DNA of 64,000 bases, taken from Bosea sp. (in: a-proteobacteria) (GTDB taxonomy: Bacteria > Pseudomonadota > Alphaproteobacteria > Rhizobiales > Beijerinckiaceae). Below, piece after piece: positions 1 through 11,411 of the stretch. The notes below the pieces were generated by a model. It was given only the letters and a program-made list of their open reading frames with translations, was not told where the DNA came from and did not search any database. The stretch covers positions 1,984,501-2,048,500 of the forward strand of contig NZ_JAMLIX010000001.1 of assembly GCF_023953965.1 (NCBI RefSeq). Reading direction: 5' to 3'. A program made the translations under genes and the position numbers. Position 1 is the stretch's first letter, and each line of letters starts with the position of its first letter.

Positions 1-810
1 CACGGGCCTGCCGGTCGCCGCCGCCTCGCCGATCATGTTGGTCGAGTCGGCGGTGACGATGATCGCCTCGGCAGTGGCGAGCAAAGCGGGATAGGGGTTC
101 TCGCCCGTGCCGTCCCACCACCAGCCGCCGTGCCGGGCGAAGACGGCGGCGACGGCGCCGGCGAGCGCCGGCGGGGTGCGCCGCGAGGGCGAGCCCATCA
201 GTCTCACGCCCGTGCGGGCGAGTGCGTCGAGCCCTTCGGCGAAACGCATGATATCGGCGGGCGTGAAGCGGTGATGCCGGCTGTCGCCGCCGACCAGCAC
301 CGCGACGCGCGGCGCGCCCAGGCGGGCGATGGCGGCAGGCGGCGCGGCGCGGGCGGCAGCGAGCTTCTCGGGCGTCAGGCGGTGGGGGGAGGTGATGGTG
401 ACGAGGACGTTGTCGCCGCGCAGCTTGTCATGGCCCGAGACCCAGATCAGGTCGGCGGAACCTGGGCCGGTGCGCGGGTCCTTGAGGAAGACGGTGAAGG
501 TCAGGCCGTTCGACGCCTGCTTCAGCGCGCGCAGATAGGCGACGGCGCGCCGGCCCGACGCGATGGCGATGTCGGGGAAGGGCGGACGCAGCGGGCTTTG
601 CGGCCGCTCGGGCGCCTCGCGCGGATCGATCGGGCCCAGCGGCATCAGCCAGGCGAAGGGCCGGCGGGGCTTGACCCTGCGGATCTCGGGCGCGGCGGTC
701 AGCTGCTCGGCGACGCCCAGGCATGGCAGCTCGTCGCCGGCCTTGCCATCGGTCAGGACCCAGACGGCCGGTTCGGAATCGTCGTGCATGGCGGTCGAGG
801 CGCGCGGCAT
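1..810 (-). CDS. ELM1-family protein (mitochondrial-fission ELM1-like), C-terminus cut by window edge
   Basis: The minus-strand frame is open from ATG at 810 to the left edge, giving 270 codons without a stop, so the end of the gene is missing. It reads as an ELM1/DUF1022-type protein: the N-terminus has a VWVLTDGKAGD segment, the middle a VLVGGDSRHHRF segment, and the visible end VTADSTNMIGEAAATGRPV, which resembles the sugar-nucleotide-binding end of GT-B glycosyltransferases. The family is named after a plant mitochondrial fission protein; the bacterial members have no settled function, and a glycosyltransferase role is inference. A second ATG lies seven codons in, at 789. The gene is head-to-head with the Lrp/AsnC gene, and the first ATG lies only about 60 bases from that gene's start. 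Confidence 0.8.
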   Translation of the reverse strand, partial: MPRASTAMHDDSEPAVWVLTDGKAGDELPCLGVAEQLTAAPEIRRVKPRRPFAWLMPLGPIDPREAPERPQSPLRPPFPDIAIASGRRAVAYLRALKQASNGLTFTVFLKDPRTGPGSADLIWVSGHDKLRGDNVLVTITSPHRLTPEKLAAARAAPPAAIARLGAPRVAVLVGGDSRHHRFTPADIMRFAEGLDALARTGVRLMGSPSRRTPPALAGAVAAVFARHGGWWWDGTGENPYPALLATAEAIIVTADSTNMIGEAAATGRPV

Positions 811-871
811 GCGCCTTGTATCGCCTGCCGCCGCCGTCTACACCAGCGCGACCTTCACGCAGGAGTGTTCG

Positions 872-1336
872 TTGCGTCCGAAACTCGACGATATCGACCT
901 GCGCATCCTGCGCGAGCTCCAGGCCGACGGGCGCATGACCAATGTCGCTCTCGCCAGCCGCGTCGGCATCTCGCCGCCGCCCTGCCTCAGGCGCGTGCGC
1001 GCGCTGGAGGAGGCCGGGCTGATCCGCGGCTACCATGCCGATCTCGACGAGCGGAAGCTCGGCTACGAGGTGGTCTGCTTCGCCTTCGTGCATCTGGCGA
1101 GCCAGGCCGAGGCGGATCTTGCCGCTTTCCAGGAGCGGATCCGTGGCTGGCCGGCGGTGCGCGAATGCTGGACGCTGTCGGGCGATATCGACTTTTCCCT
1201 GAAATGCGTCGCGCCGGACCTCAGGGCGTTCCAGGATTTCGTCGCGGAGCTCACGGCGATGCCCAATGTCCGCAACGTGCGCACCGCGCTCGCCCTCGAC
1301 CGGGTCAAGGACGAGCCGATCGTGCCGTTCGGCTGA
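872..1336 (+). CDS. Lrp/AsnC family transcriptional regulator
   Basis: A 154-residue protein of normal Lrp/AsnC length. It starts LRPKLDDIDLRIL, has the N-terminal helix-turn-helix (VALASRVGISPPPCLRRVRALE, given here in part: VGISPPPCLRRV) and a C-terminal RAM/AsnC effector domain ending NVRNVRTALALDRVK. Family members sense amino acids and act as octameric regulators; the ligand here is not visible. I chose TTG at 872 because AGGAG lies about six bases upstream and the protein then begins exactly where the family does. An in-frame ATG at 809 would add 21 residues without similarity to the family and would overlap the start of the divergent ELM1 gene. Being divergent from ELM1, it may control that gene or itself. 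Confidence 0.88.
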   Translation: MRPKLDDIDLRILRELQADGRMTNVALASRVGISPPPCLRRVRALEEAGLIRGYHADLDERKLGYEVVCFAFVHLASQAEADLAAFQERIRGWPAVRECWTLSGDIDFSLKCVAPDLRAFQDFVAELTAMPNVRNVRTALALDRVKDEPIVPFG

Positions 1337-1351
1337 GGCGTTCGCCTCAGC
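1332..1351. terminator. Bidirectional hairpin covering both stop codons of convergent genes
   Basis: Arms GCTGAGGCG (1332-1340) and CGCCTCAGC (1343-1351) are perfectly complementary. The stem contains the TGA of the Lrp/AsnC gene (1334-1336) and, on the other strand, the TGA of greA (1349-1347). There is no clear T-run, so use as an intrinsic terminator in both directions is inferred. Confidence 0.5.
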
Positions 1352-1820
1352 GGAAGACGACGCTGACGACCTCGTAGGACTTGCCGCCGCCGGGCGTATT
1401 GACCTGCACCGAATCGCCGACCTTCTTGCCGATCAGCGCGCGCGCGATCGGCGAGCCGATCGAGACCTTGCCGGACTTCACGTCCGATTCCGGCTCGCCG
1501 ACGATCTGGTAGCTCTTCTCTTCCTCGGTGTCGTCGTCGATCAGCTTGACGGTGGCGCCGAACTTGATGGTGTCGCCGCCGAGCTTCGCGACATCGATGA
1601 TGTCGGCCCGGCCGATCAGCGATTCGAGTTCCATGATCCGGCCCTCGTTGAGCGACTGGGCCTCTTTCGCCGCGTGGTATTCGGCGTTCTCGGAGAGGTC
1701 GCCCAGCGCGCGCGCCTCGGCGATCGCGGTGATGATGCGCTGGCGCTCGACCTGCTGGCGGTGCTTCAATTCCACCTCCAGAGCGGCGAAGCCGCCCGCG
1801 GTCATCGGAACCTTTTCCAT
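1347..1820 (-). CDS. greA: Transcription elongation factor GreA
   Basis: A 157-residue GreA, the usual length. GreA enters the secondary channel of RNA polymerase and stimulates cleavage of backtracked RNA. Visible are the N-terminal coiled coil with [17 protein letters not shown], whose acidic tip residues (D and E of GDLSENAEY) are the catalytic ones in this family, and the C-terminal FKBP-like domain with [15 protein letters not shown]. The frame is open 18 codons further upstream, but ATG at 1820 gives the expected [11 protein letters not shown] start. It lies about 100 bases downstream of carB on the same strand, so it may be read partly with carB, though a hairpin sits between them. Confidence 0.97.
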   Translation of the reverse strand: MEKVPMTAGGFAALEVELKHRQQVERQRIITAIAEARALGDLSENAEYHAAKEAQSLNEGRIMELESLIGRADIIDVAKLGGDTIKFGATVKLIDDDTEEEKSYQIVGEPESDVKSGKVSIGSPIARALIGKKVGDSVQVNTPGGGKSYEVVSVVFR

Positions 1821-1843
1821 TCTGTCCGTCCCATAAGCTCCGA

Positions 1844-1888
1844 AAGCGCGGCTCGCCGGCGGCTGATCGGCCACCGGCTCCCGCGCTT
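1844..1888 (-). terminator. Possible hairpin after carB
   Basis: AAGCGCGG (1844-1851) pairs with CCGCGCTT (1881-1888), with further GCCGG/CCGGC pairing inside after a bulge. It follows the carB stop and precedes greA on the same strand. There is no strong U-tract, so it may be a weak terminator or an attenuating stem. Confidence 0.25.
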
Positions 1889-1920
1889 CCGCTCAATCTT
1901 CCGATGCGCCGTGCGGCCGC

Positions 1921-5238
<3,318 letters not shown>

Positions 5239-5492
5239 GGTCTCGACTTAAGTCTGGCGCGCGCAAGGCCGCATCCGATCGGGCGAGCGGAGGCGCAGCG
5301 GGCGTCTGATTGGAATGCTAGGCGCTCGCTATAGACGGGCAAGGCGGCGGAAGGAAGAAAAAAGCGTCTTCGCAGCGCTGCGACACACAGGCGGATATGC
5401 GGCTACGCAACGGCGCCGCGTTCCGGCCGGAGCGAAGCGAAAGCCGGGATGACCGCGTTTCCATTCATTGCAGCCTGCTCTAGAAGGCCCGG

Positions 5493-5897
5493 ATGCCGCT
5501 TCGCCGCTATCCGCGACAGTTCCGCCAGCTCCTCGCTTACGCCTTCGCCGGCGGGCTGACGGCGGTCGCGCATTACGGCGTGCTGATCGGGCTGGTCGAG
5601 CTCGCCCATGTCGATCCGGTGCCGGCGACGCTCGCGGGCTTCATCGTCGGCGCGCTGGTCTCCTATGCGCTCAACCGCTGGATGACCTTCGACGCGACGC
5701 GCGGCCATGCTGAGGCCGGCTGGCGCTTCGCCCTGATCGCGGCCGGCGGCTTCGTGCTCACCGGCGTCCTGATGCATCTGTTCGTGGCCCGGGCAGGCCT
5801 GCCCTATCTGCCGATGCAATTCGTCACCACGGGGGTGGTGATGGTGTTTTCCTTCCTCGGCCACAAATTCTTCAGCTTCGCCGACCGGACGGGATAG
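5493..5897 (+). CDS. GtrA family membrane protein
   Basis: A 134-residue protein with four hydrophobic segments (about residues 12-32, 42-60, 76-96 and 106-126) and the GtrA-family pattern FAGGLTAVAHYGVL near the start and VSYALNRWMTF after the second segment. GtrA-type proteins are thought to flip or help transfer polyprenyl-linked sugars for modification of surface polysaccharide. No glycosyltransferase partner lies beside it here, so its pathway cannot be told from context. The start at 5493 follows a compact upstream region and gives a normal family N-terminus. It is downstream of, and divergent from, carB. Confidence 0.85.
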   Translation: MPLRRYPRQFRQLLAYAFAGGLTAVAHYGVLIGLVELAHVDPVPATLAGFIVGALVSYALNRWMTFDATRGHAEAGWRFALIAAGGFVLTGVLMHLFVARAGLPYLPMQFVTTGVVMVFSFLGHKFFSFADRTG

Positions 5898-5907
5898 GCC
5901 CACGCCA

Positions 5908-6042
5908 TTGTCATTCCGGGGCGCGCCGCAGGCGCGAACCTAAGAACCCACGACCGGGTCGGACATCCAATGCAGGGTTGTCGGCGGCTTACCCGGTCGT
6001 GGGTTCTTAGGTTCTTCGCTCCGCGAAGCCCCGGAATGACAA
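5908..6042. repeat. Composite palindromic intergenic repeat (REP/RIP-like)
   Basis: Two nested perfect inverted repeats. The outer arms are TTGTCATTCCGGGG (5908-5921) and CCCCGGAATGACAA (6029-6042). The inner arms are 23 bases each, 5937-5959 and 5991-6013, starting AACCTAAGAACCCACG. The element fills the gap between the convergent GtrA gene and a secreted-protein gene. Such folded repeats are common in Hyphomicrobiales genomes; a role in 3'-end folding or termination is inference. Confidence 0.8.
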
Positions 6043-6073
6043 GGTTTGTTCCGCTCACGCCGCCCGTTTCGCC

Positions 6074-6544
6074 TCACTGCGTCGGCACGACGGTCAGGGT
6101 GAGCTGCCTGCGGCCGGTGCGGCCTTCCTTGTCGGTCGCCTCGATCTCCAGGACATGATTGCCGCCGGGTACGACGACGGCCGGCGCGTCGATGCCGGCG
6201 GGCGTGATGTAGGGCTTGATGCGCTCGGTGATGTCGAGCGGGGGCTGGCGCTGATAGAGCACGCGCACGCTCGCCGGATCGATCGGCACGCCGTTGCTCG
6301 GCATGAAGCGCACGGAAAGGCGGAAAGGCTTGCCGTCGACGCCCTTGTCCGGGGTCGGCAGGGTGTCGATGCCGGGGCCGCGCGTCAGGTTGCGGGTGCT
6401 GGCGACGGCCGTGGCCGCCTTCGGCAGGCCGGCCTCCTCGCGGGTGATGAGCTGGACCGGGTCGGCGGCCTGCGCGGCCGTGAGCAGGGGGGCGGCGGTG
6501 AGAACGGCAGGCAGAATGAGCGAAACGAGCACCGACTTGATCAT
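6074..6544 (-). CDS. Secreted protein of unknown function
   Basis: I do not recognise a named family. The 156-residue product begins with a Sec-type signal peptide (MIKSVLVSLILPAVLTAAPLL, then AAQA before ADPVQ, a likely cleavage site near residue 26). The mature part ends in a segment (VVVPGGNHVLEIEATDKEG, then RTGRRQLTLTVV) that looks like an immunoglobulin-like or cadherin-like beta-sandwich edge, so a periplasmic beta-rich protein is plausible. The stop of the next gene upstream (6549) is only four bases from this start, so the two are probably one operon with the zinc-ribbon membrane protein. Confidence 0.7.
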   Translation of the reverse strand: MIKSVLVSLILPAVLTAAPLLTAAQAADPVQLITREEAGLPKAATAVASTRNLTRGPGIDTLPTPDKGVDGKPFRLSVRFMPSNGVPIDPASVRVLYQRQPPLDITERIKPYITPAGIDAPAVVVPGGNHVLEIEATDKEGRTGRRQLTLTVVPTQ

Positions 6545-6548
6545 GATT

Positions 6549-7379
6549 CTATCGCACTCCCAGAAGCCCGGCGACGAGGCCGGCGATGGCTGAAATCAAG
6601 GTCGTGGTCATCAGGATGGCGGTCTCGATGGTCTTCAGCGTTTCCATCGGGACCTTGCCGTTGACGGCCAGGAGCCCCTTTCGCAGTTCCGGCAGCGAGA
6701 CGAGGCCGCGCGCGCTCAGCGCAGCCTGCGTCACGCGCAGCAACATCCCCGAGAACATGGAGGCGCCGATGCTCAGCGCGTAGAACGAGGTCTCGCGCCA
6801 GGCTGCCGGGCCCTGCGGAAGGAGCGGTATGTTGTCGTGCCAGCTCAGCAATGCGTTCATGGTCGCGACGGAAAAAATCGCGAATCCGATCGCGACGCCG
6901 ATATCGAAGGCGATCAGCCGCGGGCGAATGCCGAAATAGATCAGCCCGGTGAGGAAGGGGATCGCGATCGAGGCGAGCCTGAGCGTCCACAGCGGCAGGT
7001 CGAGCCAGAGCACCACCGCGCAATAGGCGATGAGCAGCAGCACCATGCCGAAGGGCAGCACCCAGAAGCGCCGGCGCGTGGCGTGTTGATGGTGGGTGAC
7101 GGGCGCAGGAGCCGGCTTTTCCGCCACGGGGGCCGGAACGGCCTCGGCGACCGGCGCCGGGCGGGCAGCGCGCTCCTCCTCGGCGCGTTTCTCGAAGGCC
7201 TCGAGGCGCGCCTCGAGCAGCTCGAGGCGGCTGATGAGCGGCAGGATGGGGGTGAGGTCCCGGCCGCAGCAGCGGCAGGACAGCACGCCCCGGTTGAGCG
7301 CGGCATCGCAATAGGGACAGGCGAATTGGTCCTGCACGGGATCTCGCGCCTTCAAGGGGCAAGCCGCGCTCAAAGCCAT
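6549..7379 (-). CDS. Zinc-ribbon, coiled-coil membrane protein of unknown function
   Basis: A 276-residue protein not matched to a named family. Near the N-terminus two CxxC pairs (FACPYCDAALNRG and SCRCCGRDL, about residues 21-40) form a treble-clef or zinc-ribbon-like site. A charged, probably coiled-coil stretch follows (LELLEARLEAFEKRAEEER), then a Pro/Ala-rich linker, then about four hydrophobic helices (roughly residues 106-125, 130-150, 158-176 and 200-222), with another near the C-terminus. This suggests a cytosolic metal-binding head on a membrane-embedded tail. It directly precedes the secreted-protein gene on the same strand, so the pair may act together at the envelope. Confidence 0.65.
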   Translation of the reverse strand: MALSAACPLKARDPVQDQFACPYCDAALNRGVLSCRCCGRDLTPILPLISRLELLEARLEAFEKRAEEERAARPAPVAEAVPAPVAEKPAPAPVTHHQHATRRRFWVLPFGMVLLLIAYCAVVLWLDLPLWTLRLASIAIPFLTGLIYFGIRPRLIAFDIGVAIGFAIFSVATMNALLSWHDNIPLLPQGPAAWRETSFYALSIGASMFSGMLLRVTQAALSARGLVSLPELRKGLLAVNGKVPMETLKTIETAILMTTTLISAIAGLVAGLLGVR

Positions 7380-7422
7380 ATCTCGGCCGCCGAATCAAGA
7401 TGTTTGGCGATTCCGCTTTCGT

Positions 7423-8118
7423 CTATTCGGCGGGCTTTGCCGCCTTGAAGGTCATCCGGTGCGGGTTGTGGCCGAAATTTTCCGGCCGCCGGAGATCGAC
7501 GAAGCCGGCTTCGCGGATCAGATCCGTGATCGCTTCCGCCGTATAGGTCGAGAGGCCGTAGCGGGCCCTGAGCTTGCGATAGTCCGAGAAGGCGGTGCGC
7601 ACGAGCCCGGCGAGCGCTGCCGAGAGGAAGCCGCCGTGCCAGGCGAAGGCGAGCAGCTCAGAGGCGTCGGTCAGCGGGCTGACGTCGGGCGGGATGACGT
7701 CGGCGACGATGAGCGTGCCGCCGGGCTTCAGCCGGTCGCGCCACGTCGCCAGCAGCGCCTTCAGCTCGCCCTGCGAGAGATACTGGACCAGCGAATTGGC
7801 GACGACGAGGTCGAGCGTGGCCGGGGCCATGGCCTCGACCTCCTCGGGCGAGACCACGGCGATGGCGTCGTCGCGGCCGAAGCGCGCCCTGAGCTTTTCG
7901 CGCACGGTGGGCGCCGCCTCGCAGAGATAGAGCCGCCCGCAGGCGGCGGCGACGCGGCCGGCATCGAGCGCCTCGCCGCAGCCATGGTCGAGGACGACGG
8001 CGTCGGCGGCGGGAACATGGCCGATCAGGTCGGTCGCGACGGCGCGGTAATGCAGGGCCTTGTGGCGCGGCGAGACATAGATCGCATGCTCGCCGTTCCA
8101 GAAATCGCGCCAGGACAT
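7423..8118 (-). CDS. Class I SAM-dependent methyltransferase
   Basis: A 231-residue protein with the Rossmann-type methyltransferase motif I (VVLDHGCGEALDAGRVA, about residues 41-57), the acidic end of strand 2 (LYLCEAAP) and a motif IV-like LDLVVANSLVQYLS followed by LKPGGTLIVADV. These show S-adenosylmethionine binding; the acceptor substrate cannot be told. It is divergent from the cyclopropane fatty acid synthase gene, itself a methyltransferase-fold enzyme, but neighbourhood alone is weak evidence for a lipid substrate. The start MSWRDFWNGEHAIYVS fits related proteins. Confidence 0.8.
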   Translation of the reverse strand: MSWRDFWNGEHAIYVSPRHKALHYRAVATDLIGHVPAADAVVLDHGCGEALDAGRVAAACGRLYLCEAAPTVREKLRARFGRDDAIAVVSPEEVEAMAPATLDLVVANSLVQYLSQGELKALLATWRDRLKPGGTLIVADVIPPDVSPLTDASELLAFAWHGGFLSAALAGLVRTAFSDYRKLRARYGLSTYTAEAITDLIREAGFVDLRRPENFGHNPHRMTFKAAKPAE

Positions 8119-8281
8119 CGGTGCCGTCGATCCTTCGGGAGCGGCCGGTCGCGGCCGCCTGTGTCGGCTTGACTACGCACAAGCCGGGCGGTTCCGCAAC
8201 AGCTGAGGGTTTCGTCGGCGCGGCGTTTCCGCTTTAGTCGCCTCGTCGCCCGGATGGCCCGAATCGAGACGAGGAGCACCC

Positions 8282-9535
8282 ATGCTTCTGCTGCCGCGAT
8301 TGCTCAAGCGCTTCGTCCGCCACGGACGCCTGACCGTCGTCACGCCCGACGGCAAGCGGCATGTCTTCGGCGCAGGGCCGGCGGAACTGCCCTTCGCCGG
8401 CGTCGTTCGGATGGCGCCCGCCGTCACCGTGCGCTTCCGCGACGACCGCATCGAGCGCGAGCTCTTCCTCAATCCGGAGCTTGCTCTGGCGGAAGGCTAC
8501 ATGGACGGGCGGATCGACTTCGAGGATGGCACGATCCACGATCTGCTGACGCTGTTCTGGCTGCAGCGCCGCGAGATGCGCAAGGACCCGCTGCAGAAGG
8601 CGATCCGGCAGTTCCGCTTCAGGATCCGGCGCTGGCGCATGCACAATCCGCTCGGCGTCGCCGGCCGCAAGGTCAAGCATCACTACGACATCCCGAGCGA
8701 TTTCTACCGGCTCTGGCTCGACCAGACGATGACCTATTCCTGCGGGTACTGGCATTCGCCGGAGGTCGGGCTGGAGAACGCGCAAAAGGCGAAGCTCAGG
8801 CACATCGCCGCCAAGCTCAAGGTCGAGCCCGGCATGAGCGTGCTCGACATCGGCTCGGGCTGGGGGGAGCTCGCGATCTATCTGGCCAGCGCCTGCGGGG
8901 CGAAGGTGACGGGCCTCAACGTCTCGCCCGACCAGATGGCGGCCGCACAGGAGCGGGCCGAGGCCGCAGGCGTCGGCGAGGCCGTCAGCTTCGTCAACAA
9001 GGATTATCGCGAGCTTGCCGGGCGCTTCGACCGCGTCGTCTCGGTCGGCATGATGGAGCATGTCGGCGTCGCGCATTACCTCGAATACTTCGAGCGCATC
9101 CGCGACCTGATGACGCCGGACGGCATCGCCCTCGTCCACTGCATCGGTCGGGCCGGGCCGCCGGGCTTCACAGGCCCGTTCTTCGAGAAGTACATCTTTC
9201 CCGGCGGCTATGCGCCGGCGCTGTCGGAGGTGTTCGCCGCAGTCGAGCAGACGGGCTTATGGGCCTCCGACTGCGAGTTCTGGCGCCGGCACTATCACTG
9301 GACGCTCGAAGCCTGGCGCGAGCGTTTCATGGCAAGGCGCGGGGAGGTGGTCGCCATGCTGGGCGAGCGCTTCGCCCGGATGTGGGAATTCTACCTTTGC
9401 GCCTGCTCGATCTCCTTCGACATCGGCGGCGACATGGTGTTCCAGCTCCTGCTGGGCCAGCACAGGAGCGCCGTCCCCGTGATCCGCGACTATGTCGCGG
9501 AGGACGAGAAGGCGCTTGCCGCGAAAGGGTTCTGA
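8282..9535 (+). CDS. cfa: Cyclopropane-fatty-acyl-phospholipid synthase
   Basis: A 417-residue enzyme that transfers a methylene group from S-adenosylmethionine to cis double bonds of membrane phospholipids, usually in stationary phase or acid stress. The sequence has the family's N-terminal lipid-binding half, the VKHHYDIPSDFYRLWLD segment, the motif MTYSCGYW, the SAM-binding loop VLDIGSGWGELAIYLA and, near the C-terminus, CSISFDIGGDMVFQL. The start at 8282 follows GAGGAGCACCC and is preferred over longer frames. The gene is divergent from the methyltransferase and convergent with the truncated haemoglobin gene, with ten bases between the two stops. Confidence 0.93.
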   Translation: MLLLPRLLKRFVRHGRLTVVTPDGKRHVFGAGPAELPFAGVVRMAPAVTVRFRDDRIERELFLNPELALAEGYMDGRIDFEDGTIHDLLTLFWLQRREMRKDPLQKAIRQFRFRIRRWRMHNPLGVAGRKVKHHYDIPSDFYRLWLDQTMTYSCGYWHSPEVGLENAQKAKLRHIAAKLKVEPGMSVLDIGSGWGELAIYLASACGAKVTGLNVSPDQMAAAQERAEAAGVGEAVSFVNKDYRELAGRFDRVVSVGMMEHVGVAHYLEYFERIRDLMTPDGIALVHCIGRAGPPGFTGPFFEKYIFPGGYAPALSEVFAAVEQTGLWASDCEFWRRHYHWTLEAWRERFMARRGEVVAMLGERFARMWEFYLCACSISFDIGGDMVFQLLLGQHRSAVPVIRDYVAEDEKALAAKGF

Positions 9536-9544
9536 GGGGGGCCT

Positions 9545-9973
9545 TCAGCGCAGGCTGTGGCGCGGGACGGCGAATTCGCCGCGTTCACTGGCGCGGGCCA
9601 TTTCGAAGGAGTCGGCGATGCGCCGCGCCCTGACGATGAAGGCTTCGGCGATCTCCGGCGGGCAGAGTTCCTTCGCCGTCGCCTCGAACAGCGCGAGCCA
9701 GCGGTCGAAATGCTCGTTCCTCAGCGGCAGGACGAGGTGCGGATGCAGCGGGCGGCCACTGTAGCGGCCGGTGCGCAGCATCACGCTGCTCCAGAAATCG
9801 GTGATCCTGGCGATGTGCTCGTCCCAGTCTGCGACGGCGGCCTCGAAGATCGGGCCGATCAGGTCGTCCTTGCGGGCCCGGTCGTAGAAGGTGTCGACGA
9901 GCAGGGCGATCATCGGCTCGCGCAGGTCGGGATGGGCGGCACCGGGCCGGGTGAGGGGATTGTCGGTCATCAT
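9545..9973 (-). CDS. Group III truncated haemoglobin
   Basis: A 142-residue globin of the trHbIII type. These small haem proteins bind oxygen or nitric oxide; group III members are often found in bacteria that meet nitrosative or microaerobic conditions. Visible are the N-terminal helix with MIALLVDTFYDRARKDDLIGPIF, quoted in part as LVDTFYDRARKDD, the WSSVMLRTGRYSGRPLHPH segment and the NEHFDRWLALF helix, whose His is the likely proximal haem ligand. Two tandem ATG codons (9973 and 9970) could both serve. The genome carries nitrate reductase a few kilobases away, so protection from nitric oxide is a reasonable but unproven role. Confidence 0.85.
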   Translation of the reverse strand: MMTDNPLTRPGAAHPDLREPMIALLVDTFYDRARKDDLIGPIFEAAVADWDEHIARITDFWSSVMLRTGRYSGRPLHPHLVLPLRNEHFDRWLALFEATAKELCPPEIAEAFIVRARRIADSFEMARASERGEFAVPRHSLR

Positions 9974-10064
9974 CGCGGGATCAGGGGCAGAGGCTGCCCC
10001 TGATATGGCAAGGATGGGCCCGGCTGTGTAGGCCCGCCAGTGTCGCAGCGCCGATGCCGGGCGC

Positions 10065-11273
10065 TCAGGCCGCCGGCTTCGCCTTCTGTGCCGCCATCAG
10101 CTCGGTGAAGCGGGTGAAGAGATAATGGCTGTCCTGCGGGCCGGGCGAGGCTTCCGGATGGTGCTGGACGCTGAAGGCCGGGCGGTCTGTCAGGGCGATG
10201 CCGCTGTTCGAGCCGTCGAAGAGCGAGACATGGGTCTCGACCGCGTTCGCCGGCAGGCTTTCCGGATCGACCGCGAAGCCGTGGTTCATCGAGACGATCT
10301 CGACCTTGCCCGTGGTCTTGTCCTGCACCGGGTGGTTGGCGCCGTGATGGCCCTGCTTCATCTTCATCGTCCGCCCGCCGATGGCGAGCGCCAGCATCTG
10401 GTGGCCGAGGCAGATGCCGAAGGTCGGGACCTTCCTGTCGAGCAATTCCCTGATCACCGGCACGGCATATTCACCGGTCGCGGCCGGGTCGCCCGGGCCG
10501 TTGGAGAGGAAGACGCCGTCGGGCTTCAGCGCCAGGATGTCGGCGGCCGAGGTGGTCGAGGGCACGACGGTGATGTCGCAGCCCGCCCCGGCGAGCAGGC
10601 GCAGGATGTTGCGCTTCACGCCGTAATCGATGGCGACGACCTTGTGGTTGACGCTCTCGCGCTTGCCGTAGCCGGCGGGCCAGACCCAAGGCGTCTCGTC
10701 CCAGCCGTAGCGCTGGGCGGCGGTGACGAGCGGGACGAGGTCGAGCCCGGTCATGGCGGGCAGCGCCGCCGCCTGCTGCTTGAGGCGCTCGATGTCGAAG
10801 ACGCCGCCCGGCTCATGGGCGAGGATGGCGTTGGGCATGCCGTTGTCGCGGATCAGCGCGGTCAGCGCACGGGTGTCGATGCCGCAGATGCCGACGATGC
10901 CGCGCGCCTTGAGCCAGGCGTCGAAATGCCTGGCCGCACGCCAGTTCGAGGGCTCGGTGACGGCGGCATGGAGCACGCAGCCGCGCACGCCCGAGGCGGC
11001 GGCGGCGTTGACCGTCTCGGTATCCTCCTCGTTGACGCCGACATTGCCGACATGGGGGAAGGTGAATGTGACGATCTGGCCGGCATAGGACGGATCGGTC
11101 AGGATCTCCTGATAGCCGGTCATGGCGGTGTTGAAGCAGACCTCGCCTTGCGCCTCGCCGACGGCGCCGAGGCCGAAGCCTTCCAGCACGGTGCCGTCCG
11201 CCAGCACGAGGAGCGCGGTCGCGCGCGGTTCGGTCCAGCCGCCTGCGGCGGGGTTTCCTTCGGGAGCGGTCAT
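10065..11273 (-). CDS. carA: Carbamoyl-phosphate synthase small (glutaminase) subunit
   Basis: A 402-residue CarA that hydrolyses glutamine and channels ammonia to CarB. The N-terminal CPSase domain starts TALLVLADGTVLEGFG and carries FNTAMTGYQEILTDPSYAGQ. The C-terminal class I glutamine amidotransferase domain has the nucleophile Cys288 in FGICLGHQM and the other triad members His372 and Glu374 in HHPEASPGP. All catalytic residues are present. It is divergent from the YqeY gene across 138 bases, and lies 4.8 kb from carB on the same strand. Confidence 0.97.
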   Translation of the reverse strand: MTAPEGNPAAGGWTEPRATALLVLADGTVLEGFGLGAVGEAQGEVCFNTAMTGYQEILTDPSYAGQIVTFTFPHVGNVGVNEEDTETVNAAAASGVRGCVLHAAVTEPSNWRAARHFDAWLKARGIVGICGIDTRALTALIRDNGMPNAILAHEPGGVFDIERLKQQAAALPAMTGLDLVPLVTAAQRYGWDETPWVWPAGYGKRESVNHKVVAIDYGVKRNILRLLAGAGCDITVVPSTTSAADILALKPDGVFLSNGPGDPAATGEYAVPVIRELLDRKVPTFGICLGHQMLALAIGGRTMKMKQGHHGANHPVQDKTTGKVEIVSMNHGFAVDPESLPANAVETHVSLFDGSNSGIALTDRPAFSVQHHPEASPGPQDSHYLFTRFTELMAAQKAKPAA

Positions 11274-11411
11274 GTCTATGTCTCGGTCCAGGCCGCAAGT
11301 CGCGGCAGTGTCGGAGGCGGGGCATCAGCATCCGCTCCGCCGGTCTGGAACGCGAGCCATAAAGAGCCGGGCGCGGCCCGTCAATCGAGCAAGAGAAAAG
11401 GAACGAGGACG

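Noticed and set aside
428..1093. A minus-strand frame spanning the divergent ELM1 and AsnC genes
   Set aside because: It is out of frame with the ELM1 protein and antisense to the AsnC gene; the protein is arginine/alanine-rich without motifs.
9530..9555. Possible terminator between cfa and the haemoglobin gene
   Set aside because: CTGAGGG/CCTTCAG pairing is short and imperfect and lacks a T-run.
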